Source: Cenococcum geophilum 1.58
Taxonomy: Eukaryota > Ascomycota > Dothideomycetes > Gloniales > Gloniaceae
Length of the DNA: 64,000 bases
Assembly (NCBI GenBank): GCA_001692895.1
Contig: KV748227.1
Coordinates: 186,001 to 250,000 of the forward strand
Reading direction: 5' to 3'
In this document: in pieces, positions 1-11,191 of the stretch
Layout of the letters: each line of letters starts with the position of its first letter
How positions within the stretch are numbered: the first letter of the stretch is position 1
The notes under the pieces: model-generated
What the model saw: the letters and a program-made list of their open reading frames with translations, nothing else
Told to the model about the DNA's origin: nothing
Database searches by the model: none
Translations under genes and position numbers: made by a program

Positions 1-2340
1 AGCTCTATAAGAGAAATGGGTGGCTAAATCGTCTAACTACTAGCACCCTTTTAGTGTGAGTGATAATAACGTCCTTTAGGTTATTGTATTTAATATAGAG
101 TTTATCCATATCTACTAAGCAAAGTAGGAAGGGAGTATTTACTTTAACAATATAAAATTATATCTTGCCTATAGGGCTGTTAATGTCTATAGTTCCGATA
201 GATATAGAGGCTCTAATCCCGAATTAGACAGTTACTTGGCCCTTAGTTAATATATTAAGACTTATAGACTTGTCTACGGCCTATAGAGCTTAGAATTAAC
301 CGTAGCTAGCTATAGACTTGCGTAAAGTACCTATATTGATTATGATTCCTATAAAGACCGTTAAGGTATATTATAACGCTATAGCTGTAGCCGTACTGTA
401 GGCAAATGGGTTGGTCTCTATATAAGGTTCTATAGTGGACTCCATAGTAAGTTCTAAAGCTATAAGCAGGTATATATAAGCCTTATTGGCTAGTTCTACG
501 CTTATAAAGGTTGCTTTCTCTATAGTAAGTGTTCCAAAGGTAATAATATAGGTAAAACTATTATTAGGTTCTCCGGCATCGCTTCTAGAGTCATTAGCGT
601 CATATATGTAGGCTTTAAAGTCTAAGTTATCCTCTTTATCTCTTTCGCAGACGGCGACGTATTGTTTAAAGTGGTTGTTAAAGTTGCCCTTATTGCGGCC
701 CTTAATATTAATAAAACGTCTCTTATAGTTGTCTTTAGACTAATTACGCTCCTCCTTTATATATTTCTATAAACGGCAGTCCTCCTTCTTACAGACGTAG
801 CACTTGGCCTTTAGTCTACCGTTGGTTCTATAGGGGCGATTACTACTATAGCGATTGGTGTTTCGGTCTCGATTCTGGTTATTTTAGTAATAGCGTTAAT
901 CCGTAAAGAAGGCTTAATAAGACAATCTTATTAAGGCCTATAGGGGGTGTTCTTTTTCCTACGTAATAATAGAGGATTATAGCTTACTAATTAACTAAGA
1001 GAGGTCTTCTAAAGGGTTGGAGATAGTAATACGGCATACTAGTACTCCCTAGCAAGCAGTAACCAGCTTATTTATAAGAATGCGGTTTATACGGAAGTCT
1101 AAGTATAGTCCGTAGCGTTACTTTAGCAGCTTATTTATAAGTAGTTGGAAGTTCTAATAGATTGACTTATTAGGGTTCTTATCCATGACTTCTTAGAGGG
1201 TTATACTGTTCCACTTTATAAGATTCTTATAGTAGTATTCTGGCCCTTTAAAGAACTATTATATATAGTTGTAGGCTTTAGTAAAAGGTCTTGACTTAAG
1301 GTTGCTGTTATAGTAGTGGTCCTAAGTAAGCCCTTTTAGCATACTAGGGAATGCCACTACGTAGCCTTTTAGTGGTAAGCTAGATCTCTTATAGATGTTA
1401 TAGAAGATAGTTAGCTTAAAGTTAAAGCTGTCGTTAACTCTATTGTACTTTTGGTCGTCTATATAGATCTTTGCAATTATAGCCACCTCCTTACTATATT
1501 TAGATTCTTGCTTAGGTCCTTACTCTATACTAGGCATAGCTAGTTTGGGTAGTATATATATATATAGCTGCTGCGGTTGCTATAGCTGCTGCAGTTGCTG
1601 CTTTTTTGGCCATAGTAGTTAGTTAATAAGAGCGTGGATTTGGTTATAATTAGAGAATTAAGGACTAGAGGGGGTAGTGGGGGTAGTAGGGGTAGCGATT
1701 GGAGTAGCTGGCGGTGTAGCAATTGGAGTAGATCTAGGGGGGGTAGTAGGGGTAGCGGGGGCAGCGACTGGGGTAGCTGGTGGTGCTGCGATTGGGGTAG
1801 CTGGCGGTGCAGCAACCAGAGTAGCTGGTGGTATAGCGGCTAGAATAGCTGGTGGAGTTGGTAGAGTACCTAGTGGTGGGGCTGGAGGTGTAGCAAGCTT
1901 ATCTAAGGTCGAATTAAGTCGGTCTTATAGAGTTGTCGTGATTATTGGCTTTACCTCTATAAGGGCCGCAATAAGCTCCTCGTCTGTCTATTTATAAAAC
2001 TCTTCTTTATAGGCGACGTCCGTTAGTACCTTGCTAAGGGTGTGCCTCTTATCTTGCTTAATAACGTATACTCCTCTCTTAACTAGGTAGTTATAGATTC
2101 CCACTCTAGTTTCGGATTGTACTTATTTAAAGAGCTCTAGCGTAAAGTCTTTAAAGTCTTTCTAATATACTATCTACAGTAAAAAGTTTGTAAGGTTATG
2201 CCGTGTATATAGGTGTATCTTAGTCTCCATATACTCCGCTAGATTATTATCCGTAGCCGTCTCTAAGTTAATTCCGTAGCCGTATTTAGTAATTTTTTCC
2301 TTCTAGTTAATTTCTATATTATCGTGTCTTTGTATATAAG
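1..2340 (-). pseudogene. Copia Gag-protease remnant
   Basis: Translated on the minus strand with stops read through, about 815-770 gives a CYVCKKEDC segment. It resembles the zinc knuckle of fungal Copia Gag proteins and is followed by an acidic stretch. The last 200 bases (about 200-1) give a protease/early-Pol-like sequence containing FGI, DINSPIGKI, VDMDKL and VRRFSHPF, which matches my memory of fungal Copia polyproteins. Many codons that should be Gln or Trp read as stops, typical of RIP. No function remains. Assignment to Copia rather than Gypsy rests on these short motifs only, as integrase and reverse transcriptase are outside the window. Confidence 0.6.
1665..1890 (-). repeat. Low-complexity repeat coding Pro/Ala/Thr tract in Copia Gag
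   Basis: Imperfect tandem units of roughly 24 bases (plus strand GGGGTAGCTGGTGGTGCTGC and variants) encode an Ala-Thr-Pro-rich stretch on the minus strand. The tract lies within the Gag remnant and accounts for the long overlapping open frames on both strands here. These frames are not separate genes. Confidence 0.7.
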
Positions 2341-2354
2341 GGTAGTTGTCGTTT

Positions 2355-2400
2355 AGAAGTTAAGGTTAAGGTCGAGGTTAAGGTTAAGGTTAAGGTTGGG
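2355..2400. repeat. GGTTAA hexamer repeat
   Basis: About seven near-tandem copies of GGTTAA (one variant GGTCGA), followed by a GT-run. It lies in the leader of the Copia element. It is not the TTAGGG telomere repeat of filamentous fungi. Confidence 0.7.
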
Positions 2401-2500
2401 GGTGTAAAGGTAAGGGTATAAGGGTGTGTGTGTGTCCCCTTGACAAATCTATAGTTTTTGAAGACTAAAGACTGAAGACGATTCTTAGTAAAGATATGGT

Positions 2501-2790
2501 CCTCTAGGCGATCTTACGCGTTAGCAGTTAAGTTAATACGTGGTCTTAAGCTTTAAGGTCCTCTAGGCGATCTAACGCGTTAATAGTTAAGTTAATGTGT
2601 GGTCTTGAGCTTTAAGGGGTGACGTAGCTCTCTCTAAGTAAAGATACGATTCTCTAGGCGATCTTACGCGTTAGTAAGCTGATACGTGGTCTCGAGCTTT
2701 GAGGGTAATGTAGCTTTCTCCTTTAACTAAAATAGGGCGATAGCTCTACGATCTAACGCGTTAGTAGTTAAGCTAATGCGTGGTTTCGAG
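2501..2790. repeat. Tandem repeat, four degenerate copies around an ACGCGT core
   Basis: Four copies of a segment with core CTCTAGGCGATCTTACGCG followed by a GTTAAGTTAATACGTGGTCT-like stretch and a TCGAGCTTTG-like end. They start at about 2502, 2561, 2652 and 2743, so the spacing is 59, 91 and 91 bases. The array sits between the putative Copia 5' LTR and Gag, in the leader. Differences between copies are mostly C/T or G/A. Confidence 0.65.
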
Positions 2791-2893
2791 CTTTGCTATT
2801 ATATATTTCCTAATCTATACGTCTACTAATTAGTGTTAGTATAACTCGCTTTATTAACGTGTACGAATATTACTTGTAGTGGTACGTATGCGG

Positions 2894-3003
2894 TGTTGAA
2901 GTTGGTAGTTGATTAATTGTAGAAGAAAGGGGTTGCTCCAAGGTCAGACAGTTAGTCTCGCTTTGTGGTCATGTGACTACGTCACGTGATTAACGTTCCG
3001 ACA
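2894..3003 (-). repeat. Putative Copia 5' LTR (110 bp)
   Basis: Read on the minus strand, the segment starts TGTCGGAACGTT and ends CAACTTCAACA, the TG...CA form of an LTR. It is less AT-rich than its surroundings. It directly abuts a truncated Gypsy LTR at 3004. No second copy is in the window, so the boundaries are inferred from the terminal dinucleotides and the abrupt junction. Confidence 0.5.
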
Positions 3004-3412
3004 AAGTATAATGTTATAACTACTTAAAAAGGAGTCGAAAGAAGCTAGTTAGTTAATTTAGGTACGGTCTAGAATAAAGCCGATAGAACTATGTAACGAG
3101 GAATGGTAACTAAGGTTATGTAGTATAATCTATATAATCTATATAATCTGTATAATCCGTAATAGAGTAGATAGAGTATACGTTTATTATATATAAGAAG
3201 GATTTTATAGGAGTATAGTTATGTATTTAAGGACCCTTAGTCCCTACCTAGATAGTTCCTTCCTTATAGTAATTCTTAGAATATAATTGGAGTTAATCTA
3301 TTAGGCAACCACTCCACTAGTTATTATTACGTTGTTAACTTTAATTTATATTACCTATACACCTAGCCTAATAATAAGCCTATTATAGTACCTGCTATAA
3401 GGTTCCGTTATA
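3004..3412 (+). repeat. 5' LTR of element B, start truncated
   Basis: Same sequence family as the LTRs at 8208, 9812, 20937 and 28275 (reverse orientation) and 30895 (same orientation). It ends GGTTCCGTTATA, a RIP variant of GGTTCCGTTACA. The first about 15 bases seen in the other copies are missing, where the Copia LTR abuts. Confidence 0.8.
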
Positions 3413-3457
3413 TAATTACTACCTAGTTACGGTATTAAATATAGAAAGTTAAATAAT

Positions 3458-6400
3458 ATACCACTAAAAGCAGCTACTACGACGCTATTGACGGCGGCAA
3501 CTACTTTAAGGTTAGGTGACATTAGTATAGTAGATACTAACTTATAGCAACCTATAACGGTTGAATAACTATAAGAGATAGTTAACTAGTTAATAACAAA
3601 TAATATAGCGTTGGAAGAAAGGGTTAATAGGATTAGAGCAGTAAAGATTAAGCTACTATTAATTAAGAGGTACTTAGGAGAAAGATTAAAGCTTAAGGGG
3701 TTTTTTACCTAAATGCACTTTAAAGTTATATAAGAAGGGGTAAAGCTACTAATATCTATAGATCGAATAGCCTATGCGGGACTATTCCTATTAGGAAGGG
3801 CACTTAAGTAGTTTAAGCCTTACCTTACGGAAATATAGGCAAATAAAATAACAACTACTAATTAGGGGGTATAATTTATATTCTTAAGCTAGAAAGGGTT
3901 TACGGAGTAACTTATATAAATATTTAGAGACCTAGAGGTAGTAACTACGGTAAAAAGAAAACTCTAAGATATTACGCAGTAAACCTTAGCAATTAAGTAT
4001 ATAACGTAGTTCTAGACGCTAGCTATATAAGTTAAGTAAAATAATAAGGCGCTTATGGCACAGTATAAATAGGGACTTAAGGCTAAAGTTTAGGACGTAA
4101 TTATCCTAATAGAAGATGCGGACACCCTAAGAGAGTTAATAGATTAAGCGATTAAGATTAATAATTAGATCTACTAAAGGAAATAGGCTAAAAGAGGTTA
4201 GAATAGAGTTCTATAGTTATATAAGGCGTAGAGTATATAACAACTAAAGCTAAATTAGAAACCGTAGTATGGCGCAAAGTTAATAGACCTAAGTAGTACT
4301 AGAGAAGCCTATAAGAGATAAAGTAAGAAACTATAAAAACCTAGAGGTTAAGGATCTAGTAATTATAGGACTAAGGAGTAGAGGCTAAACTAGGGATTTT
4401 AGTAGTAGAAGACGTTTAGGCGGACTTTATAGTAAAGTTAGTAGTTTAAAGATAGAGCTTATATAAATTATAGGAAATAAGGTTACTTCGCGAGGGATTA
4501 TAAAAATAGTTAGAATTACTATATAATAAAGGGAACTAGACTAATAGTAGAAGATATATACGTATAGAGGGATAATAGTATACTACGAGGAATAAAAGAG
4601 TGTTTAATCCAAAGTTTTACGTTTTATTATAACAACGTATACTAAATTTATAAAGACGCTAAGTATAGCGTAAGCTATTAGCTATAAAAGCTAAAATCCT
4701 TAAAATATAGAGGAACCAATAAACTAGTTCGTAGATTGGATATTAAAGACAATAAATTTAATATAGGTAAAATATTCTATAATAATAAGGCAATAAAAGT
4801 AGCTTACTAGGAGTATATGGACCTTAGAGATATTATATAAGAGGTAGAGGATAATTCTACTATAAAGTAGGGAATATTAGTAGGGATTAAGACCCTATTA
4901 GACACGATGTCTATCGCTTTATAAGACGCAAGAAAAGTAGGGTAAAGAACTACTTCGGCACTTAATAAAGGCAAAAGGCTAAAGACTTAAGATTCTTAAG
5001 ATAAGATAAGAGATGACTAAGATTCTTAAGACGAGATAAGGTAAGCTTAAGGACCTATAACGGATAATAACCGATAAAGTAGAGTAATAGCTTAGTTTAA
5101 GAATATATAAATAAGCTTAGGATAGAGTTTCCTATAGGTATAAGACTCTTAAGACGAGATAAGTAAGATTTAAGACTTTTAAGATGAGATAAGAATACCT
5201 AAGCCTAGTTAGACTAAGGTAGGAGTAAAGCTTAAGATAGAAGCAAGCTTAAAATTAAAAATCCTATAGAACTAAGATTTTGAGATATAAATAAGGACTA
5301 TTAACAAGATTAAGAAGTAGGAAGACTTTAAGGATCTACTTATAAGACGCAAAAAGAAAGAAACTATAGAGGAATTTAGAGTAAGAATTACCTTATAGCA
5401 AGATTAGAAACTAGATAAGAGATCTAGTATATTAGGTTGTATAAGGGACAAAGTACCTATATAAAGAATTACTAATAGACCTAGGATAGGTATACTAAGA
5501 GCTAAGTAGCTTACTAAACTGGAATAGGGGGGGGATTTAGGGATCCTAACTAGGTTTGAAGAATAATATATAAAGGGCTGTTATAATATAGTAATAAGAA
5601 GATACTTTCTTATAGATAAGCCGTATATACTTTAGCAGCTATACTAAAGATAGTATAGGTAAAGGCATAACGATAAGTGGAAAGATTTCTATATATAGTT
5701 AGATAAGAAAGTTATCTAAAACCACCCAATTATAGAAAAGGCTATAAGTCATATTAAAGGAGCCTTAATTATAACTTTAAAAGATTTAAAGGAGCAATTA
5801 GAGGACTAGAGAAGTAAAAGATAAATCTTAGTACCTATAAATAAAGTTGTAACGCTTAGATTAATATAAGAGAGGTTTAAACTTAAAGATAAAGACGAGC
5901 TAAGAGTTAACCTAAGACACTAAGCATATTATATATTGGTATAGATTATATACGTAGATAATACGTATAATATATATAGAGTACTAAAAGATAAGCACTG
6001 GAAGTACCTAGTAAGGATATATTAGGCACTGAATAAGGTAAAATACTAAAATATTAAATATATATATAGTTGGCACCTAGTAAAAGTATAAAGCTAAAGG
6101 GACTTAATACTTTAGCTAGGAAGATTCCTTACGGAAAAATGCCTAAATAGATGATAGTAGTAGGAGTGCCTAGAAAATATATATCTATGGTATATTAAAG
6201 ACAAAAAGTAAACTAAGTATTAGCTAAAAGTGGACTAAGTATAAATAGGATTAAGTAGCTAATAATTAGGAAAAGTGGAGGCCTATAGGACTAGAGGGAA
6301 CTAGTAGTAGAGCCTTAAACCCTTAAAGGAATTTAAGGACAACACCTAAATTTATAAGTTAAGTGGTAAGATTAATAGTTTAAGGTATTAATAGATAGTA

Positions 6401-8207
6401 GAGCAATAAGGAACTATATCTTATTAGTAGCAGTTAAAAGAATAGGATTACTATATAGGAAGAAGGAGCACCCTTACCTATTAGTAACAATTTTAGGAGA
6501 TTTAATAGCCTACGGAGAAGGCATTATTAATCTTAAAATAGAACCTATTTAGTTAACTATTAAAGAGAGATAAATTAAGATGTTTTTTAATATATTACTA
6601 TTAGGGAATAATAAGGTAGTACTAGGAATACCTTAGTTATAGGAATATAATCTAAGGATTAATTAGGTTATAGGTTAGGTTAATATTAGGGATACTTAAC
6701 GCCATAAGATATAATAATAAGCTAAGATAGTATAGTACTAAGTAGGAGCAACCTATAAAGAAATAGAAAAAGGACTGGGCTATATACTAAAAAGATACTA
6801 TAAGTATAGCAAAAAACTATAGTTACTAGAAAGTAAGAAGCTATTAAAATATATAGTATAGGACTATAAGATAGAATTAGAACTAGAAATAAGTCTAAGG
6901 TTCTTTCTAATCTATAAGCTTATTAAAGAAAAAGGTAGAGTATTAAAGGAGTTTATTTAGGAAAATCTACGAAAGGGATATATTAGACTATTATAGTCAT
7001 TAGTAGGTTATCTAGTACTATTTATACTAAAGAAGAATGGTAAACTAAGGCTGTATATTAACTATAGATAATTAAACAGCATTACTAGGAAGGATAGGTA
7101 TCCTTTACCCTTAATTAGCGAAATCTAAGATAGGATAGGCAGTATATAAATCTTCACGAAGATAGATTTAAGATGGGTATACTATTAGATTAGGATTAAG
7201 GAAGGCGATAAATAAAAAGCAGCCTTTAGGTTAAAAGAAGGACTATATAAACTATTAGTTATATAATTTAGGCTTATAAACGCACTAGTGACGTTTTAGA
7301 AGCGTATTAATAATATATTAGGAGAATACTTAGATAAATTTGTTATAGTATACCTTAATAATATTATTATCTACTTAATAACTAAGGAAGAGCATAGAGA
7401 ACACGTTAAATAGGTCTTAAAGAGATTATAGGAAGAATAGATACTAGTAGTAATTAAAAAATATAAGTTCTTTACTAGGAAGACCGATTTTATTAAATTT
7501 ATTATTAAACTAGGCCAACTTAGTATAGATTTAAAGAAGATTAAGGCTATAGTAAATTAGTAAGAACTAGAGAACGTTATATAGTTAAGATTGTTTTTAG
7601 GGTTTTGTAATTACTATAGAAGGTTTATAGCGCAATAGTTAAAAAATATTAGACTATTTACGCGATTAATAAAGAAAGAAGAACTATAGGCATAGGGAGA
7701 GGAATAGTAAGAATTGTTTAAAAAGGTTAAAAGGTTATTTACCTAAGAGCTAGTTCTTAAGATCTATTAACTAGGACTAAAAACGGTTATAAAGATAAAT
7801 ATATTAAACTATATACTAGGGACGTACTTTATATAGAAATATTAAGATAGATAGTACCTAGTAGCATACTATAGTTAGAAGATAATACTACTAGAGTTAA
7901 ACTATAACATTTATAATAAGGAGTTATTAGGTATAGTTATAGCACTAAAAAAATAGAGAGTATTCTTATAAGGTATAGAAAAACTATTTATAGTTAAGAT
8001 AGATTATAAGAACCTAATAGGATTTCTAATAATAAAGGAACTTAACTAAAAATAGGTTAGATAGGTAAAGATACTTATAGAATACTATTTTAAGATTTAG
8101 TATATTAGGGGTACAGATAATATATAAGCAGACGCTTTAAGTTAAAAAGCTAAACTATAAAGTAATAAAAAGCTATTAGAGGCTTTACTATAAAAAGATA
8201 TAGATAG
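3458..8207 (+). pseudogene. Gag-Pol remnant of B, N-terminal part (Gag, protease, RT, RNase H)
   Basis: The Gag start is ATA in place of the ATG kept in copies A and C, followed by PLKAATTTLLTAATTLRL. A zinc knuckle lies near 4456-4510 with its Cys codons turned to Tyr (INYRK, FARDYK). Reverse transcriptase is recognisable near 7030-7380, where the catalytic YLDD reads YLNN at about 7346. An RNase-H-like part follows. The frame is full of TAG/TAA at former Gln/Trp codons. Translation stops abruptly at 8207, where element A begins, and resumes in register at 28699. It is a dead Ty3/Gypsy polyprotein gene. Confidence 0.8.
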
Positions 8208-8631
8208 TATAACGGAACCTTATAGCAAGAACTACGATAGGCTTATTATTAGGCTAGGTATATAGGTAATATAAGTATAAAAGTTAATAAGTAATAATAA
8301 CTGGTGGAGTGGTTGCCTAATAGATTAACTCTAATTATATTTTGAGAATTACTATAAGGAAGGAACTATCTAGGTAGAGATTAAGGGTCCTTAAATACAC
8401 AACCATACTTTTATAAAATCCTTCTTATATATAATATACGTCTTATATATAAGGTACGTAAGTTCCTTCTATTTCTCTTATTTAATATATAGTATATTAT
8501 ATAACCTTAGTTACTATTCTTTATTATATAGCTCTATTAGCTCTATTCTAAACTATACCTAAATTAACTAACTAGCTTCTTCTAACTCTTCTTTAAGTAG
8601 TTATAATATTATACTTAAAGCGTCTATAACA
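8208..8631 (-). repeat. 3' LTR of element A
   Basis: Plus-strand text starts TATAACGGAACC (RIP form of TGTAACGG) and ends GTCTATAACA. It is immediately followed by CTATCTCCCTCC, the complement of the polypurine tract, which fixes the orientation. Confidence 0.85.
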
Positions 8632-8726
8632 CTATCTCCCTCCTCTTTATTTTTATCCTTAAAGATCCCTAATATCTCTAAGTTATTTACTAGAGGTATA
8701 ATATTCATCTAATTAATTTAGTTAAT

Positions 8727-9749
8727 AAATAATAATAATTCTTCTTTGATTAACGTCTGATACGGATGCTATTTAGCCCCACGCAGACTACTCCGTACAT
8801 AAGGGAAAAGTAATATTAACGGGAAAAAACCCTTACTGCTGGGGGGGAGGAAAAACCCTATAAGCCACCTCAGTAGGATAAAAAACCCCGATTTGCCATG
8901 TCCGTCCGTAGCGGCGGCCCTATAGGCCTACGGCTACGTCCTGTCCTCCTTAGATGTTCGAACTCCTTAGGAACCACTACTTCCTTCTCTAGCTTATCTA
9001 AAGCTAGGGTTCACTACGTCCCAGCTAGGCCTTGCTAATTGATTGCCGTACGGTCGTCTCCCATATCTTAACCACCCCCTATATGCTATCTCCTATAACC
9101 ATTGCGTTGCCATATACGCCTTGCCTCCCCCCCCCTAGAGCTACCAAAGGCGTAAAGGGGATTCATCCGTTCTAACTACCGTAATACTAATAAGCGAGCG
9201 GGATATGTTATATTTGGGTATCTTTTATACCTAGGCCCCAGCTAGGCCCTTCCTAAGGGTCACCACTCCGTTAAAAGAAGACAATGGGGAAAACCGTGGG
9301 TCGCAATCCAGGCTGCTAGGTAGTATTTAGTAGTAAGATGGCGAGTAACCGTATGCTCCGCGGGCGATCGCCCTGGGGGTTAGAAGGGGCCGTATATTTG
9401 CTCGTTCGTTCATTTATTTGTATATGCGTTTATTCGTTAATATAAGGTCGTTAATACTTTTAGTTAAGGTTTAGGGATGTTTATTGAGTGCTATATATCT
9501 ACGTTGGATCGTATAGGTGCCCCAGATAGGAGAATAGTGGTAGTCGTCGTATTGTAGAGGGCCAACAGTAGTGGTTTTTAAGATCTCACCATCCGAAAAT
9601 TTTTCACTACCGCCCTTAACGCCTACAACCACCACCAGGTCCTGTCCGCACGCTATGCAACGTCTCTGCGTTGGCTCTGGGTCTGAACTTCGAAGACCCA
9701 GGTTCGTAGCCGTCACCACGTACAGGTGCAGAGTCCGTTTTCGACGGCC
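8727..9749 (-). mobile_element. Putative 5'-truncated non-LTR retrotransposon fragment
   Basis: This 1,023-bp insert is absent at the equivalent place in copy C (about 10330). It is bounded by a 10-bp direct repeat TTTAGTTAAT (8717-8726 and 9750-9759). At the left, next to the repeat, is an (AAT)n/(ATT)n tract that would be a 3' tail on the minus strand. No inverted termini are seen. Variable-length duplication, a simple-repeat tail and absent terminal repeats are typical of LINE-type retrotransposition. It is GC-richer than the host element, so younger or less RIPped. No reverse transcriptase is present. A minus-strand open frame of 82 codons (9471-9719) has no recognisable domain. Confidence 0.5.
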
Positions 9750-9811
9750 TTTAGTTAATATTATTACTTGTTATACCTAAAGCAATTTCTTTTTTATATA
9801 CCTAATGTCGT

Positions 9812-10237
9812 TATAACGGAACCTTGTAGCAAGAACTACAATAGGCTTGTTATTAGGCTAGGTGTGTAGGAAATATAGGTATAAAAGTTAATAACGTAAT
9901 AATAACTGGTGGAGTAGTTGCCTAATAGATTAACTCTAATTATATTCTAAGAATTACTATAAGGAAAGAACTATCTAGGTAGGGATTAAGGGTCCTTAAA
10001 TACACAACCGTACTCCTATAAAATCCTTCTTATATATAATATATATCTTATATATAAGGTATATAAGTTCCTCTCGTTCCTCTTATTTAATACGTAGCAT
10101 ATTATATAACCTTAGTTACTATTCCTTATTATATAGTTCTATCGGCTCTATTTTAAACCGTACCTAAATTAACCAACTAGCTTCTTCTAACTCCTCTCTA
10201 AATAGTTATAATATTATACTTAAAGCGTCCGTAATAC
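9812..10237 (-). repeat. 3' LTR of element C
   Basis: 426 bp, starting TATAACGGAACC (RIP form) and ending GTCCGTAATA, followed by the CT-rich complement of a polypurine tract. It pairs with 20937-21361. Confidence 0.88.
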
Positions 10238-10461
10238 TATCTCCCTCCTTTTTATCTTTATTCTTAAAGATTCCTAATATCTTTAAGTTGTTTACTAGAG
10301 ATATAATATCCATCTAATTAATTTAGTTAATATTATTACTTATTATACCTAAAGCAATTTCTTCCTTATACGCCCAGCGTCGTGCTCGCACTATTACTGC
10401 AATATTATCTCTTAGTAAGATTATACCGTCTCCATATTCTCGCTACTTAAAAGAAGGGTTA

Positions 10462-11191
10462 GGGCACGTTCGGTTGCAAATCGCCTCCATATCATAATCT
10501 GTTCAATCCGTGCGCCTTTTAGTGTCGCCCGTTTTGTAATTAGTGGCGGCTACCACCGTGGCTCATTTGAATCTGTAATTGAGTCGATTGATCGGTTGCA
10601 GCTCCAGAATGAGGCTCCATATTTAACGTCGGTGAGCAATTCGAATGAGCCCCTCTCTGCCACCAGGCCTCTATCGCGACTCCCTACTTTAGTGTAGCAA
10701 TAGAGCCTCCTCCTCGACCAACGCCCTCTCTGCGATCGACGTTTTCTACATCTTTGCCCGCCTCCCGTAGGAGCTGTAGTAGAGCTATAATAATGCCCGC
10801 GACGCCTTAAAACAAGCTTATCGTGATCACGAAGGCTAGAATAATAATATTATATAAGGTATATAAATGCGACGGTAGTATCGCGATTAGGGTGTTTGGA
10901 GTCGCCATATTATAAGAAGTCGTTACTTTGGCGCGTATGCGAGGGCTCCAGATTAATATGGAATATGGAACCGGAGCTCGAAGCTCCATATTGAAACGGT
11001 GCCAAGAACCTCATTACAACTACTGTATATAGTATAGCTTGCAAATTTGACGCGCTTACCGATATGGAGGAGCTCCATATTCAAAAGTCGTCAGATTTAC
11101 CGAACAACACCCTCATATTCATATTTGAGCTCCATTTCCGTTACAATATGGAGCCTCCATATTGAATATGGAGCTGCAACCGAACATGCCC
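10462..11191. mobile_element. PIF/Harbinger-like MITE (730 bp)
   Basis: Terminal inverted repeats are GGGCACGTTCGGTTGCA at the left and, as reverse complement, GGGCATGTTCGGTTGCA at the right (one transition apart). A 3-bp TTA duplication flanks it (10459-10461 and 11192-11194). The uninterrupted site is visible in copy A near 21440. A GGG-starting TIR and TTA duplication are characteristic of PIF/Harbinger. The interior has many CTCCATAT/ATATGGAG motifs near both ends and no transposase frame, so it is non-autonomous. It is GC-richer than its host, implying later insertion. Confidence 0.75.

Larger units (their letters stand above)
1..3003 (-). mobile_element. Ty1/Copia LTR retrotransposon, 5' part, RIP-degraded
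   Basis: A minus-strand Copia-type retrotransposon runs off the left window edge. Reading leftward from its putative 5' LTR (2894-3003) there is a repeat-rich leader, a degenerate Gag with a Pro/Ala/Thr tract and a zinc-knuckle-like segment, and a protease-like segment at the edge. Its right end abuts the 5' LTR of Gypsy element B, which lacks about its first 15 bases, so the Copia element most likely inserted into that LTR. Stops in every frame and abundant TpA indicate RIP. The 3' part and the second target-site copy lie outside the window. Confidence 0.7.

Noticed and set aside
2355-2400. Possible interstitial telomere repeat
   Set aside because: The unit is GGTTAA, not TTAGGG, and it sits in the leader of a Copia element.
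9640-9710. tRNA-derived SINE head (GGTTCGTAGCC box)
   Set aside because: The box lies at the end opposite to what the tail orientation requires, and no matching A-box or cloverleaf was found.
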